Positions 26,350 to 35,394 of a stretch of DNA of 64,000 bases are shown piece by piece. Location of the stretch: the NCBI RefSeq assembly GCF_902825325.1, contig NZ_CADEAR010000004.1, forward strand, positions 1 to 64,000, written 5' to 3'. The notes beneath the pieces were generated by a model. That model saw only the letters and a program-made list of their open reading frames with translations, had not been told where the DNA came from and made no database searches. Made by a program: the position numbers and the translations under genes. The stretch's first letter is position 1. The number at the start of each line of letters is the position of its first letter. The DNA comes from Brucella tritici. GTDB lineage: Bacteria; Pseudomonadota; Alphaproteobacteria; Rhizobiales; Rhizobiaceae.

Positions 26350-26514
26350 ATGATTGTATGCCGAGAGGAGCGGTGCACACATGCCGAAGCCAGGAACGGC
26401 TTCCCTTCATGCGTCACAAGCCCCGTCAGCATTGCTCGATTTGATTGGTGCGCCGCAACGCGGCGCCGGAATGCCGGAACTCCAGGGAACTGGAGGTCGC
26501 TATAGGGAGGACAT

Positions 26515-26559
26515 ATGGGGTGGAGTAGCGATATAAAGTTTGTCTGCAAGATTGTGTAA
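26515..26559 (+). CDS. Possible 14-residue leader peptide ORF
   Basis: ATG at 26515 sits 5 bases after a good GGGAGG (26504-26510 region) and encodes MGWSSDIKFVCKIV before a TAA. It lies 33 bases before the binding-protein start, downstream of two leader hairpins. A role in translation control is possible, but chance cannot be excluded. Confidence 0.25.
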   Translation: MGWSSDIKFVCKIV

Positions 26560-26592
26560 AATACAAAATTGAAAACCCAATGGGAGTGAGAC

Positions 26593-27648
26593 ATGAAAAA
26601 TATGTTTGGTAAGGCAGCCTTTGCTGCGGTGGTGCTATCGTCTTTCGCTGGCAATGCTCAGGCGGAAGTGAAGGATGCAGTGGTCGGCTTTTTAATGCCA
26701 GACCAGGCATCGACGCGCTATGAGGAGCGCGACTATCCGGGCTTCGCTGCCGAGATGAAGAAAATCTGCGAAAGCTGCAAGGTGCTTTATCTCAATGCCG
26801 ATGGTGATGCGAGCAAGCAGCAGCAGCAGTTCAATTCGGTCATATCGCAAGGTGCAAAGGTGATAGTGCTCGACGCGGTCGATACGGCAGCGGCAGCCTC
26901 GCTGGTCAAACTCGCCCAGTCACAGGATATCAAGGTCATTGCCTATGACCGTCCGATCCCGGATGCGACGTCTGATTTCTACGTGTCGTTCGACAATGAA
27001 GCCATCGGCAAGTCGATTGCGGAATCGCTGGTAAAGCACCTGAAGGACAAGGGCGTCGCGAGTGACAAGGGCGGCGTTCTGCAGATCAACGGTTCGCCAA
27101 CCGATGCCGCTGCCGGTCTCATCAAGAATGGTATTCACGCCGGCTTGAAGGACAGCGGTTACAAGACGCTGGCCGAATATGACACGCCTGAATGGGCACC
27201 GAGCAAGGCTCAGCAGTGGGCTAGTGGCCAGATCACCCGCTTCAATGACCAGATCGTCGGCGTTGTCGCTGCCAATGACGGCACTGCAGGCGGTGCGATC
27301 GCAGCCATGAAGGCGGCAGGCATTGATCCGCTACCGCCGGTTACCGGCAACGATGCGACGATTGCAGCACTTCAGCTGATCATTTCGGGCGATCAGTACA
27401 ACACGATCAACAAGCCATCTGAAATTGTTGCCGCAGAAGCCGCGCGCGTCGCGGGTCAGCTTCTGAACGGCGAAACTCCGAAGGCCGAAGCCACGCTTTA
27501 TAACACTCCGTCAAAGCTTTTCGTTCCAGTGGTGGTGACCGCTGAAAACCTCAAGGCTGAAATTATCGACAAGAACATCGTTTCCGCAGAAACGCTTTGC
27601 GTCGACCGTTATGCTGACGGCTGCAAGAAGCTTGGCATCACCAACTGA
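26593..27648 (+). CDS. Periplasmic sugar/pentitol-binding protein (XylF-like)
   Basis: Captures a sugar or pentitol in the periplasm for the ABC importer encoded downstream. 351 residues with a signal peptide (residues 1-24, ending GNAQA-EVK). The type-1 binding fold is shown by VGFLMPDQASTRYEERDYPG, SVISQGAKVIVLDAVDTAAA, KVIAYDRPIPDATSDFYVSF and VVAANDGTAGGAIAAMKAAG, close to the XylF pattern. Context (ribitol dehydrogenase, pentulose kinase) favours ribitol or a related pentitol as ligand. Confidence 0.9.
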   Translation: MKNMFGKAAFAAVVLSSFAGNAQAEVKDAVVGFLMPDQASTRYEERDYPGFAAEMKKICESCKVLYLNADGDASKQQQQFNSVISQGAKVIVLDAVDTAAAASLVKLAQSQDIKVIAYDRPIPDATSDFYVSFDNEAIGKSIAESLVKHLKDKGVASDKGGVLQINGSPTDAAAGLIKNGIHAGLKDSGYKTLAEYDTPEWAPSKAQQWASGQITRFNDQIVGVVAANDGTAGGAIAAMKAAGIDPLPPVTGNDATIAALQLIISGDQYNTINKPSEIVAAEAARVAGQLLNGETPKAEATLYNTPSKLFVPVVVTAENLKAEIIDKNIVSAETLCVDRYADGCKKLGITN

Positions 27649-27658
27649 CCAACGACGC

Positions 27659-27682
27659 GCCCGGCCGGTTATCCGGTCGGGC
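27659..27682. repeat. Intercistronic GC hairpin after the binding-protein gene
   Basis: GCCCGGCCGG (27659-27668) and CCGGTCGGGC (27673-27682) form a 10-bp stem with one G-T wobble and a TTAT loop. It lies 11 bases after the binding-protein stop and lacks a T tract. Such hairpins commonly stabilise the upstream part of transport operons, giving more binding protein than permease; that role is inferred. Confidence 0.65.
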
Positions 27683-27732
27683 AGTTTGATGTGCAATGGC
27701 GTATCCTGCAATATGCCAGGGAAAGTGAGATC

Positions 27733-28563
27733 ATGTCCCAAGATCACGAAGCCGCTGCGTCGTCGCGGCAGCCAGTGCTGCGTCTAAGCGGCATATCCAA
27801 GAATTTCGGTGCCGTTTCAGCGCTGACAGATATCGATCTGGAAGTCTTTCCGGGCGAAGTTGTCGCTCTTGTCGGTGATAACGGAGCAGGAAAGTCCACC
27901 CTGATCAAGACACTGGCAGGTGTCCATCAACCGACATCCGGCAGTATCGAATTTAATGGTGAGAAGGTTGTGCTTTCGTCGCCGGGCGTTGCGCTCGATC
28001 TCGGCATTGCGACGGTCTTTCAGGATCTGGCGCTGTGCGAGAACCTCGATGTGGTCGCCAATATTTTCCTTGGCCGCGAAATGAGCCCCTATCGGCTTGA
28101 TGAAGTGTCCATGGAGATCAAGGCGTGGAAGCTTCTGAACGAGCTTTCCGCCCGTATCCCGAGCGTACGCGAGCCGGTCGCCTCCCTTTCTGGTGGCCAG
28201 CGCCAGACGGTTGCGATCTCACGCTCGCTGTTGCTTGATCCCAAGCTCATTATGCTCGACGAACCGACGGCAGCACTTGGCGTTGCGCAGACTGCTGAGG
28301 TTCTCGATCTTATCGAGCGCGTCCGTGACCGTGGGCTCGGTGTCTTGATGATCAGCCACAATATGGAAGACGTTCGTGCTGTTGCGGATCGCATCGTCGT
28401 GCTGCGGCTTGGCCGAAACAATGGTGTTTTCTACCCGGATTCCTCAAATGAGGAACTGGTTGCAGCCATCACCGGCGCAAGCAGCAATTCCGTTTCCCGC
28501 CGTGCCGAACGGCGTCAGGCGCAGCATGAAACCGGTCAGATCCACGATCGGGGAGAAGCATAA
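27733..28563 (+). CDS. Sugar ABC transporter ATPase, single nucleotide-binding domain
   Basis: Energises the import. 276 residues from the ATG at 27733; an earlier in-frame start at 27691 has no family pattern. Motifs: Walker A VALVGDNGAGKSTLIKTLAG, signature ASLSGGQRQTVAISRSLL, Walker B LIMLDEPTAALG, then GLGVLMISHNMEDV. Transporters of the XylG/MglA class usually have two fused domains of about 500 residues; here only one is present, as in FrcA-type systems, so it should work as a homodimer. Stop overlaps the permease start by one base. Confidence 0.9.
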   Translation: MSQDHEAAASSRQPVLRLSGISKNFGAVSALTDIDLEVFPGEVVALVGDNGAGKSTLIKTLAGVHQPTSGSIEFNGEKVVLSSPGVALDLGIATVFQDLALCENLDVVANIFLGREMSPYRLDEVSMEIKAWKLLNELSARIPSVREPVASLSGGQRQTVAISRSLLLDPKLIMLDEPTAALGVAQTAEVLDLIERVRDRGLGVLMISHNMEDVRAVADRIVVLRLGRNNGVFYPDSSNEELVAAITGASSNSVSRRAERRQAQHETGQIHDRGEA

Positions 28564-29807
28564 TGAACCAGGCAACCGGAAATACCCCTCTCGATCGCCA
28601 GGACACCCGCGTGCGCCACGATGAAGGCGTTTCGGGCGCACTGCGCAATTTCTTCGACCGTGTCCGGTCGGGCGATCTTGGATCGCTGCCGGTCATCATC
28701 GGTCTCGTCATCATCTGGACCGTTTTCCAGACGTTGAACCCGGTTTTTCTGTCGAGCAACAATCTCGTAAACCTGCTGTTCGACTGTTCGACTATCGGCG
28801 TGATTTCGCTGGGTATCGTCTGCATTTTGATGCTGGGTGAAATCGACCTTTCGGTCGGTTCGGTCAGCGGACTTGCGTCTGCCATTGTCGGCGTGCTTTG
28901 GGTCAATCATGGCTGGCCTGTCGGCTTTGCAATGCTGGCGGCGTTGTGCACCGGTGCGTTGATCGGCCTGCTTTACGCGTTCCTCTATAATCGCTTCAGT
29001 ATGCCAAGCTTTGTTTCCACACTGGCCGGTCTGTTGGCGGCGCTTGGCCTTCAGCTTTATCTGCTGGGCAATACCGGCTCGATCAACCTGCCTTATGGTT
29101 CCTGGCTCGTGAGTTTCGGCCAGCTTCTGGTTATGCCGCGTCCGCTGTCCTATGCGTTGGTACTGATTGCCGGACTTGCGATCTTTTTCACCGGGTTCCG
29201 CTCCGCGCAGCGCCGCCGTGAAGCCGGTCTGTCAGCGCCGTCGTCGGTCGGGATAGCGCTCAAGGCCATCGTCATCACAGTCATTGTCGGCGGTGCTGTG
29301 TTTTATCTCAATCAGTCGCGTGGTGTGCCGTGGATGTTCGGTCTGTTCGTGGCGCTGGTCATCGCGATGAATTACGCACTCACACGTACCCAGTGGGGGC
29401 GCGCGATGCAGGCTGTCGGCGGCAACCGCGAAGCCGCACGCCGTGCCGGCATCAATGTGAAATTTATCTATATGTCGGCTTTCATGACCTGTTCGGTTCT
29501 GGCTGCCGTAGGCGGCATTCTGGCCGCAGCTCGCCTTGCTTCTTCCAGCCAGCAGGCAGGCACTGGCGACGTCAACCTGAACGCGATTGCAGCAGCGGTC
29601 ATCGGCGGTACTAGCCTCTTTGGCGGACGTGGCAGTGCTTGGTCGGCTCTACTTGGCATTATCGTAATCCAGTCGATTGCCAGCGGTTTGACGCTGCTCG
29701 ATCTGTCATCGTCGCTTCGCTACATGATTACTGGCGCCGTGCTCGCCATCGCCGTGATTGTCGACTCCCTTGCCCGCCGTTCGCGCCAGTCGCACGGTCG
29801 CGCCTAA
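28563..29807 (+). CDS. Sugar ABC transporter permease (XylH-like)
   Basis: Membrane channel of the importer. 414 residues with about 10 hydrophobic helices. Family marks: LLFDCSTIGVISLGIVCIL, MLGEIDLSVGSVSGLASAIV and the cytoplasmic coupling segment AMQAVGGNREAARRAGINVK, then AVIGGTSLFGGRGSAWSALLG. A long charged N-terminal extension of about 40 residues precedes the first helix. Starts one base inside the ATPase stop. Confidence 0.9.
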   Translation: MNQATGNTPLDRQDTRVRHDEGVSGALRNFFDRVRSGDLGSLPVIIGLVIIWTVFQTLNPVFLSSNNLVNLLFDCSTIGVISLGIVCILMLGEIDLSVGSVSGLASAIVGVLWVNHGWPVGFAMLAALCTGALIGLLYAFLYNRFSMPSFVSTLAGLLAALGLQLYLLGNTGSINLPYGSWLVSFGQLLVMPRPLSYALVLIAGLAIFFTGFRSAQRRREAGLSAPSSVGIALKAIVITVIVGGAVFYLNQSRGVPWMFGLFVALVIAMNYALTRTQWGRAMQAVGGNREAARRAGINVKFIYMSAFMTCSVLAAVGGILAAARLASSSQQAGTGDVNLNAIAAAVIGGTSLFGGRGSAWSALLGIIVIQSIASGLTLLDLSSSLRYMITGAVLAIAVIVDSLARRSRQSHGRA

Positions 29808-29825
29808 AACTTTAAGGACTGAAAA

Positions 29826-30554
29826 ATGGCTCAGGATCTCAATGGAAAAGTCGGCGCCGTTACCGGTGCTGCCTCTGGCATCGGCTTCGAATGTGCAAAG
29901 CACATGTTAGAAGCAGGAATGACGGTGTTTCTCGTCGACCGTGACGAGAAAGCGCTTAATGAAAAATGCGCCGAGCTTGGCGATAAAGCCAGGCCGCTGG
30001 TCATTGATCTGCTCAATCCGGCATCAGTCGCCACCATGATGCCGCAAATACTCGACCAAGCGGGCAAACTCGACGTATTTCACGCCAATGCGGGTGCCTA
30101 TATTGGCGGACCTCTTTGGGAAGGCGACCCGGATGCATGGGACCGCATGCTGAACCTCAACATCAACGCGGCTTTCCGCACCATTCATGCGGTTCTGCCA
30201 CATATGATGGAACGAAAGACCGGCGATATCATCATGACAAGCTCTGTCGCAGGTGTCGTACCGGTCATCTGGGAGCCTATCTATACCGCATCCAAACATG
30301 CCGTTCAGGCTTTCGTTCATACGGTTCGCCGTCAGGTTGCCCCGCACGGTATCCGCGTTGGTGGCGTTCTGCCGGGTCCGGTGGTTACCGCACTTATTAG
30401 CGACTGGCCGAAGGCAAAGCTGGATGAAGCGCTGGCTAATGGCAGTCTGATGGAACCGAAGGAAGTTGCGGAATCGGTGATGTTCATGCTGACCCGCCCG
30501 CGCAACATTACCATTCGCGATCTGGTCATTCTTCCACAAAGCCTCGATCTGTAA
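29826..30554 (+). CDS. rbtD: Ribitol 2-dehydrogenase (SDR family)
   Basis: NAD-dependent oxidation of ribitol to D-ribulose. 242 residues. SDR nucleotide motif [19 protein letters not shown] at residues 14-32 and catalytic YTASKHA, with the upstream Ser in MTSSVAGVV. The segments [19 protein letters not shown] and [28 protein letters not shown] and the ending [12 protein letters not shown] agree closely with my recollection of Klebsiella RbtD, more closely than with general SDRs. Placed between the pentitol importer and a pentulose kinase, which supports the assignment. Confidence 0.82.
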   Translation: MAQDLNGKVGAVTGAASGIGFECAKHMLEAGMTVFLVDRDEKALNEKCAELGDKARPLVIDLLNPASVATMMPQILDQAGKLDVFHANAGAYIGGPLWEGDPDAWDRMLNLNINAAFRTIHAVLPHMMERKTGDIIMTSSVAGVVPVIWEPIYTASKHAVQAFVHTVRRQVAPHGIRVGGVLPGPVVTALISDWPKAKLDEALANGSLMEPKEVAESVMFMLTRPRNITIRDLVILPQSLDL

Positions 30555-30566
30555 ATGGGAGCGACC

Positions 30567-32180
30567 ATGACCAGCTATTATCTGGGCGTCGATGTCGGCA
30601 CCGGCAGTGCTCGCGCCGGTCTTTTCGACGCCAGCGGTACCATGCTTGCTTCGGCCAAGCGCGATATCACCATCTGGCGTGAGGCGGGCAGCATTGTCGA
30701 GCAGTCGAGCGCCAATATCTGGCAGGCTGTTTGCGAAAGCGTGCGCGAAACCGTCAAGACTGCCAATGTTGATCCGACGGACATTGCCGGTATCGGCTAT
30801 GACGCGACATGTTCGCTGGTTGTGCTGGGCGAAGGTGGCAAGTCGCTTGCAGTCGGTTCGTCCAACGATCCAGCGCGCGATATTATTGTGTGGATGGATC
30901 ATCGCGCTGTTGGCCAGGCAGAACGCATTAATGCGACCAAAGCCAGGGTTCTCGACTACGTTGGCAGCGCCATTTCCCCCGAGATGGAAACGCCGAAGCT
31001 GTTGTGGCTCAAGGAAAACAAGCCGGAAACCTTCGCTGCTGCATGGCAGTTTTTCGATCTTACCGATTTTCTCACATGGAAATCTTGCGGCAGTCTTGCC
31101 CGTTCGGCCTGCACAGTCACCTGCAAATGGACCTATCTCAGTCATGAAAAGCGCTGGGATGAGACCTTTTTTCGTGAAGTGGGCCTTGGCGAACTGGCGG
31201 ACGAAAATTTTGTCCGCATCGGTACGGACGTTCGACCCGGTGGCGAGAGTCTTGGCGGCTTGAGCGAACAGGCCGCAGCAGAACTCGGTCTTATGCCGGG
31301 CACAGCTATTGCCGCTGGCCTGATCGACGCTCATGCGGGTGGGATCGGCACGGTCGGGGCACGCGGTCCGGAGGGCCGGATATTGTCGCGCATGGCCTAT
31401 GTGTTTGGCACGTCGGCCTGCACCATGACGACCACCGAACAGCCGGTTTTCGTGGATGGTGTATGGGGTCCGTATTATTCGGCAATGGTTCCGGGCCTGT
31501 GGCTTAACGAGGGAGGACAATCGGCAGCGGGTGCAGCTATCGATCATCTGATCCACATGCATCCTTTCGCGAAGGAAGCGGAAGAGCAGGCAACCGCCCG
31601 AGGCAAGGGGCTGGTCGACATTCTTGCTGCAGAAGTCGACGCGAGGGGAGGCTCAGAAGAGGCAGCTGCCATCATTGGCGACATTCACGTCGTGCCGGAG
31701 TTCCTCGGTAATCGTGCACCGTTCGCGGACCCTGATGCGCGCGCAATCATTGCCGGGCTCGATCTCGATGCCGGGATCGACAGCCTTACGGCACTTTATT
31801 TGGCCGGGCTGTGCGGCCTCGGCTATGGTGCGCGGCAGATCGTGGAGGCCCAGAAAGCAAAGGGTATCGCGACCGATACTATCGTCGTCTCGGGTGGGGC
31901 TGCACGTTCGCATCTGGTGCGACAGGTGCTTGCCGACACGACCGGTCTTGTCATCGCCGCCTCCACTTCGCCCGAACCTGTTCTGCTCGGCTCTGCCATG
32001 CTGGGTGCGGTCGCGTCGGGGGCTTACCCTGATCTTGCATCGGCCATGGACGCCATGTCGGAACTAGGAGCAGTTAACAGGCCGGATGCCGGGTTGGCCA
32101 GATGGCACGACCAGCGTTTCGAGGCTTTCACACTTTTGCAGGCAACCGCTCGCAAAATCCGCGTGGTTCAACTGAGCTAG
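30567..32180 (+). CDS. FGGY-family pentulose kinase (probable D-ribulokinase)
   Basis: Phosphorylates a pentulose, most likely D-ribulose to D-ribulose 5-phosphate. 537 residues from the ATG at 30567 preceded by GGGAGCG. FGGY features: YYLGVDVGTGSARAGLFDAS at the N-terminus, GIGYDATCSLVVL, IVWMDHRAVGQAERI, GLIDAHAGGIGTVG with the catalytic Asp, and the late IVVSGGAARSHLVRQVLADT. Of the FGGY groups it fits the 5-carbon (ribulokinase-type) clade. Last gene of the operon; no clear terminator follows. Confidence 0.85.
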   Translation: MTSYYLGVDVGTGSARAGLFDASGTMLASAKRDITIWREAGSIVEQSSANIWQAVCESVRETVKTANVDPTDIAGIGYDATCSLVVLGEGGKSLAVGSSNDPARDIIVWMDHRAVGQAERINATKARVLDYVGSAISPEMETPKLLWLKENKPETFAAAWQFFDLTDFLTWKSCGSLARSACTVTCKWTYLSHEKRWDETFFREVGLGELADENFVRIGTDVRPGGESLGGLSEQAAAELGLMPGTAIAAGLIDAHAGGIGTVGARGPEGRILSRMAYVFGTSACTMTTTEQPVFVDGVWGPYYSAMVPGLWLNEGGQSAAGAAIDHLIHMHPFAKEAEEQATARGKGLVDILAAEVDARGGSEEAAAIIGDIHVVPEFLGNRAPFADPDARAIIAGLDLDAGIDSLTALYLAGLCGLGYGARQIVEAQKAKGIATDTIVVSGGAARSHLVRQVLADTTGLVIAASTSPEPVLLGSAMLGAVASGAYPDLASAMDAMSELGAVNRPDAGLARWHDQRFEAFTLLQATARKIRVVQLS

Positions 32181-32534
32181 ATTGTTCCCGGCACGCAGGC
32201 AGTTCCGGTTGCATGCTCTGTGGTCGGGTCTGACAGCTCGGACGACAGCGAACATTGAAGACTGTACACGCAGAAATGGACGCTTCTTCACGTCCAGGGC
32301 TTCGACAGCAGGCTGTCCGTCTTGCGGGGCTGCTTGTCAACTCAGGTCGCTTCTTAATGATCTTTGCTATGCCAGGCGCATTGCCAAGGGACTGAACAAT
32401 CTTCTTGAGATACGAAAGCGTTTCAAGGATGACTTGCTGCGAAGCCTCTCCGAGATGTTTGACGAGGATACTGCGCTGGTAGCCATCTAAGGCAGGACGG
32501 AAATGCCGATTTCAGTTCGAGCCATGGCTGGATT
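32181..32534. other. 354-bp convergent intergenic region
   Basis: Lies between the convergent pentulose kinase and bioZ genes. I see no gene with family pattern, no strong hairpin and no repeat. Confidence 0.5.
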
Positions 32535-33488
32535 TCAACCATCGCCAATTTCCCAGACTGCAGCGCCGGCAAGCATGCCGGCACCGGCGGCTGAAAGAAG
32601 TAGCCGTTCGCCTGACTGAAAAGGCTGCGATTTCGATGCCAGTGATAGCGAGAGCGGGATCGTCGCCGCCGACGAGTTGCCGAACACGCCGATCGATCTG
32701 GCGGCAATCGAGGCAGGCAGGTGCAACTGGTCGCAAACCGTGTCGATGATCCGCGCATTGGCCTGATGGGGAAAGAACCTGTTCACATCGGAGGCAGTAA
32801 GCTTTGCCTGTTCAAGCGCGTCGGTTACGCAACGCAACATCATACGAACGGCCTGCGTAAAGACGGCCTTGCCGTCTCGCATGGTCATTCTTGTCTCGCC
32901 AGCGGGAATGGAAATCAGCCCGTAATTTCCTCCATCGGACATGAGCGCCGACCCACGCAGTCCAGCATGTGGATCGTTCGATGGTGCAAGCAGGACTGAA
33001 CCGGCGGCATCGGCAAAGAGAATTGCTGTGTTACGCTCCTCCATACTGATCCGGCGGCTCAATATATTGGCTGCCACGACCAGAACTGGCTTGCGGAAGT
33101 TCTTGACGAAGCCGTCTGCCAGAACAAGCGCATAAAGAAACCCGGAGCAAGCGCCTGCAAGATCGATCCCGCCGCAGTTTTCCAGCCCCAGCCTGTGAGC
33201 GAGAAGCGGCGCGGAAGGTGGCAGGAGATGATCGGGCGTTGATGTCGCGAGAATGACAAGCGCCACCGAATTGTGCGGGACACCGGCATCCTGGAGAGCC
33301 ATTTCTCCCGCCTTCATAGCCATGTCCGTCAGAGTTTCATCCGGTGCCGCCCAACGCCGCTCGCGAATGCCGGTGCGCCTTTCGATCCAGCCAGTATCCA
33401 GTCCGAGACGCTGCTCCAGTTCATCATTAGCAACTTGGCGGTCAGGCACGTAATGGCCGAAACCCGCCATACGGCTCGAGATACTCAT
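32535..33488 (-). CDS. bioZ: BioZ, KAS III-like 3-oxopimeloyl-ACP synthase
   Basis: Starts the pimelate moiety of biotin by condensing glutaryl-CoA with malonyl-ACP, the pathway described for Agrobacterium and Brucella. 317 residues. The Cys-His-Asn triad of beta-ketoacyl-ACP synthase III is visible in LAGACSGFLYALV, FFPHQANARIID and GVFGNSSAATIPL. It replaces BioC/BioH, neither of which is in the window. Last gene of the operon; its ATG overlaps the bioA stop by 4 bases. Confidence 0.92.
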   Translation of the reverse strand: MSISSRMAGFGHYVPDRQVANDELEQRLGLDTGWIERRTGIRERRWAAPDETLTDMAMKAGEMALQDAGVPHNSVALVILATSTPDHLLPPSAPLLAHRLGLENCGGIDLAGACSGFLYALVLADGFVKNFRKPVLVVAANILSRRISMEERNTAILFADAAGSVLLAPSNDPHAGLRGSALMSDGGNYGLISIPAGETRMTMRDGKAVFTQAVRMMLRCVTDALEQAKLTASDVNRFFPHQANARIIDTVCDQLHLPASIAARSIGVFGNSSAATIPLSLSLASKSQPFQSGERLLLSAAGAGMLAGAAVWEIGDG

Positions 33489-34759
33489 CGCGCTGCCGTC
33501 TCAATCATATCGGCCGCCGCATGAATCGCGTCATAGGCAAGGTCCAGATCAAGTGGCGTTACGCAATAGGGGGGCATCAGATAGATCACGTTGCCGAGCG
33601 GACGCAGAAGCACGCCCTGTTTGCGGAAGAAGGATTTCAATAGCGGCCCAGCATCGGAAAGGTAGCCGGTTTTTTTGACCGCGAGATCAAGGGCGGCAAT
33701 GGTTCCTTGCTGGCGAAAATTGGTGAAACGAGGATCATCCTGAAAACGCGATAGCCTTTCCGAGTGCAATTGCCCCAATGTCCTGATGCGATCCGCGACG
33801 GGTTCCGTTTGCCAGACTTCTATATTTGCAAGTGCTGCCGCGCAGGCAATCGGATTGGCCGTGTAGGAACTGGAATGAAAGAATGTGCGGCTGCGGTCTT
33901 TCGAAAAATGCGCATCGAAGATTTCAGCCGTGCTGAGCGTTGCGGCCAGCGGAAGAGCGCCGCCGGTAATGCCTTTGGAAAGGCAAAGAATATCTGGCGA
34001 GGTGGATGCCTGTTCGCACGCGAACATGGTGCCCGTGCGTCCCCATCCCGTCATCACTTCATCGGCGATCAGCAGTGTTCCGTATTGTTTCGTGATCCGC
34101 CGGAACTCGGTGAGCAGGTGAGGAGGATAGATCTTCATTCCGCCTGCACCCAGAACAAGCGGCTCCAAGAGCAGGGCGGCAACCTTGCCAGTCCGGCAGA
34201 AGTGCTCCAGCGCATCGAGTGCTTCCTGCTCCTGCCCCACCGATGGAAACGGAATGGTGTCGACCTGAAACAGCAGGGGGGCATAGGCGGAGTTGAACAC
34301 ACCGCGCGCACCGGTGGACATGGTGCCAATCGTATCGCCGTGATAGCTATGCTCCAACACTGCGATGCGTGAACGCGGTTTGTTTCTATTGTGATAGAAG
34401 CCGAGCGCCATCTTGATAGCGACTTCGACTGCTGTGGAACCGCTGTCGGAATAGAACACATGGGCGAGGCCTTGCGGGGTGAGTTTGACCAGTTCTTGCG
34501 CCAGCTTTTCTGCCGGTTCGTGAGTGAATTCGGCAAAGATGATCTGATCGAACTGGTCCAATGCGTCCCGGATCGCCGCCATGATCTTTGGGTGACGGTG
34601 CCCATGTGTAATCACCCACCACGACGATATGGCATCCAGCACCGAACGACTGGTTTCATCCTGTAGATAGGCACCATCAGTTTTGACGATCCTGCGGAAA
34701 GCCGGTTCGGTGGCGTGCTGGGTGAAAGGATGCCAGACAGGAGACGAATGCTCGCTCAT
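33485..34759 (-). CDS. bioA: Adenosylmethionine-8-amino-7-oxononanoate aminotransferase
   Basis: PLP enzyme converting 7-keto-8-aminopelargonate to 7,8-diaminopelargonate with S-adenosylmethionine as amino donor. 424 residues. Class III aminotransferase features: [60 protein letters not shown] and the PLP lysine in [18 protein letters not shown]. The substrate motif HPFTQH at the N-terminus is typical of BioA. Four-base overlaps link it to bioD and bioZ. Confidence 0.95.
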   Translation of the reverse strand: MSEHSSPVWHPFTQHATEPAFRRIVKTDGAYLQDETSRSVLDAISSWWVITHGHRHPKIMAAIRDALDQFDQIIFAEFTHEPAEKLAQELVKLTPQGLAHVFYSDSGSTAVEVAIKMALGFYHNRNKPRSRIAVLEHSYHGDTIGTMSTGARGVFNSAYAPLLFQVDTIPFPSVGQEQEALDALEHFCRTGKVAALLLEPLVLGAGGMKIYPPHLLTEFRRITKQYGTLLIADEVMTGWGRTGTMFACEQASTSPDILCLSKGITGGALPLAATLSTAEIFDAHFSKDRSRTFFHSSSYTANPIACAAALANIEVWQTEPVADRIRTLGQLHSERLSRFQDDPRFTNFRQQGTIAALDLAVKKTGYLSDAGPLLKSFFRKQGVLLRPLGNVIYLMPPYCVTPLDLDLAYDAIHAAADMIETAAR

Positions 34760-35394
34760 TCGGAAGCCTCGTTAAAAACTTTTATGTCGAAATGCTCGCG
34801 AAAGGCGTGGCGGAGTGTATCTGGATCAAGCCTTGCAAGGTGCGGCAGTCGCCCCAGTCTGGGCACGTCGCTGAGTTGCGGGATGATTTCTTCGGTGTCG
34901 GGTTGCGGTTCGCCGATAAAGGCGATGCCGAGTACGGGAATATTGCGCCGGTCCAAAGCCTCAAGCGAAAGCAATGTGTGGTTGATGGTTCCAAGGCCGG
35001 TCCCTGCACAGAGGATGACTGGCTTCCGCCAGCGCGCAAAAACGTCGACAAACGTCGTGCGGCGCGTTAACGGCACGTGCAATCCACCTGCCCCTTCAAT
35101 CACCAGAGGAGCGTCGACCGACGGTACTTCGAGCGCATCCGTATCGATCTCCACCCCGTCGATCTGTGCCGAAAGATGCGGCGAAGCTGGCGTTTTCAGG
35201 CGCCAAGTTTCAGGGATTATTTTCAAAGGCGAAAGTCTGGCAAGCTGGACAACCGTTTCGCTGTCGGTTGCCTCTTCAAGCCCCGACTGAACCGGCTTCC
35301 AGTAATAAGCATTGAGCGCATCAGCGAGGGCCGCAGAAAAGACGGTTTTGCCGATATTCGTATCGGTGCCGGTAACGATGAAAGTGCGGTTCAT
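34756..35394 (-). CDS. bioD: Dethiobiotin synthetase
   Basis: ATP-dependent closure of the ureido ring from diaminopelargonate and CO2. 212 residues. P-loop [20 protein letters not shown] at the N-terminus, the substrate-binding WKPVQSGL and the [12 protein letters not shown] motif are all present. Linked by ATGA overlaps to bioF upstream and bioA downstream. Confidence 0.95.
   Translation of the reverse strand: MNRTFIVTGTDTNIGKTVFSAALADALNAYYWKPVQSGLEEATDSETVVQLARLSPLKIIPETWRLKTPASPHLSAQIDGVEIDTDALEVPSVDAPLVIEGAGGLHVPLTRRTTFVDVFARWRKPVILCAGTGLGTINHTLLSLEALDRRNIPVLGIAFIGEPQPDTEEIIPQLSDVPRLGRLPHLARLDPDTLRHAFREHFDIKVFNEASE

Larger units (their letters stand above)
26190..26592. promoter_or_regulatory. 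403-bp divergent region with LacI operator and structured leader
   Basis: Holds the promoters of the LacI gene and of the transport operon. Besides the palindrome at 26328-26349, the leader contains perfect hairpins GCGCCGC-AAC-GCGGCGC (26450-26466) and CTCCAG-GGAA-CTGGAG (26480-26495), followed by a short ORF at 26515. A possible -35 (TTGAGC at 26312) and -10 (TATCGA at 26335) would put the operator over the -10. Confidence 0.5.

Noticed and set aside
30024..31562. Minus-strand open frame of 512 codons
   Set aside because: Fully antisense to the ribitol dehydrogenase and pentulose kinase genes, with no family motifs and odd composition (many Cys, His, Arg). An artefact of codon bias.
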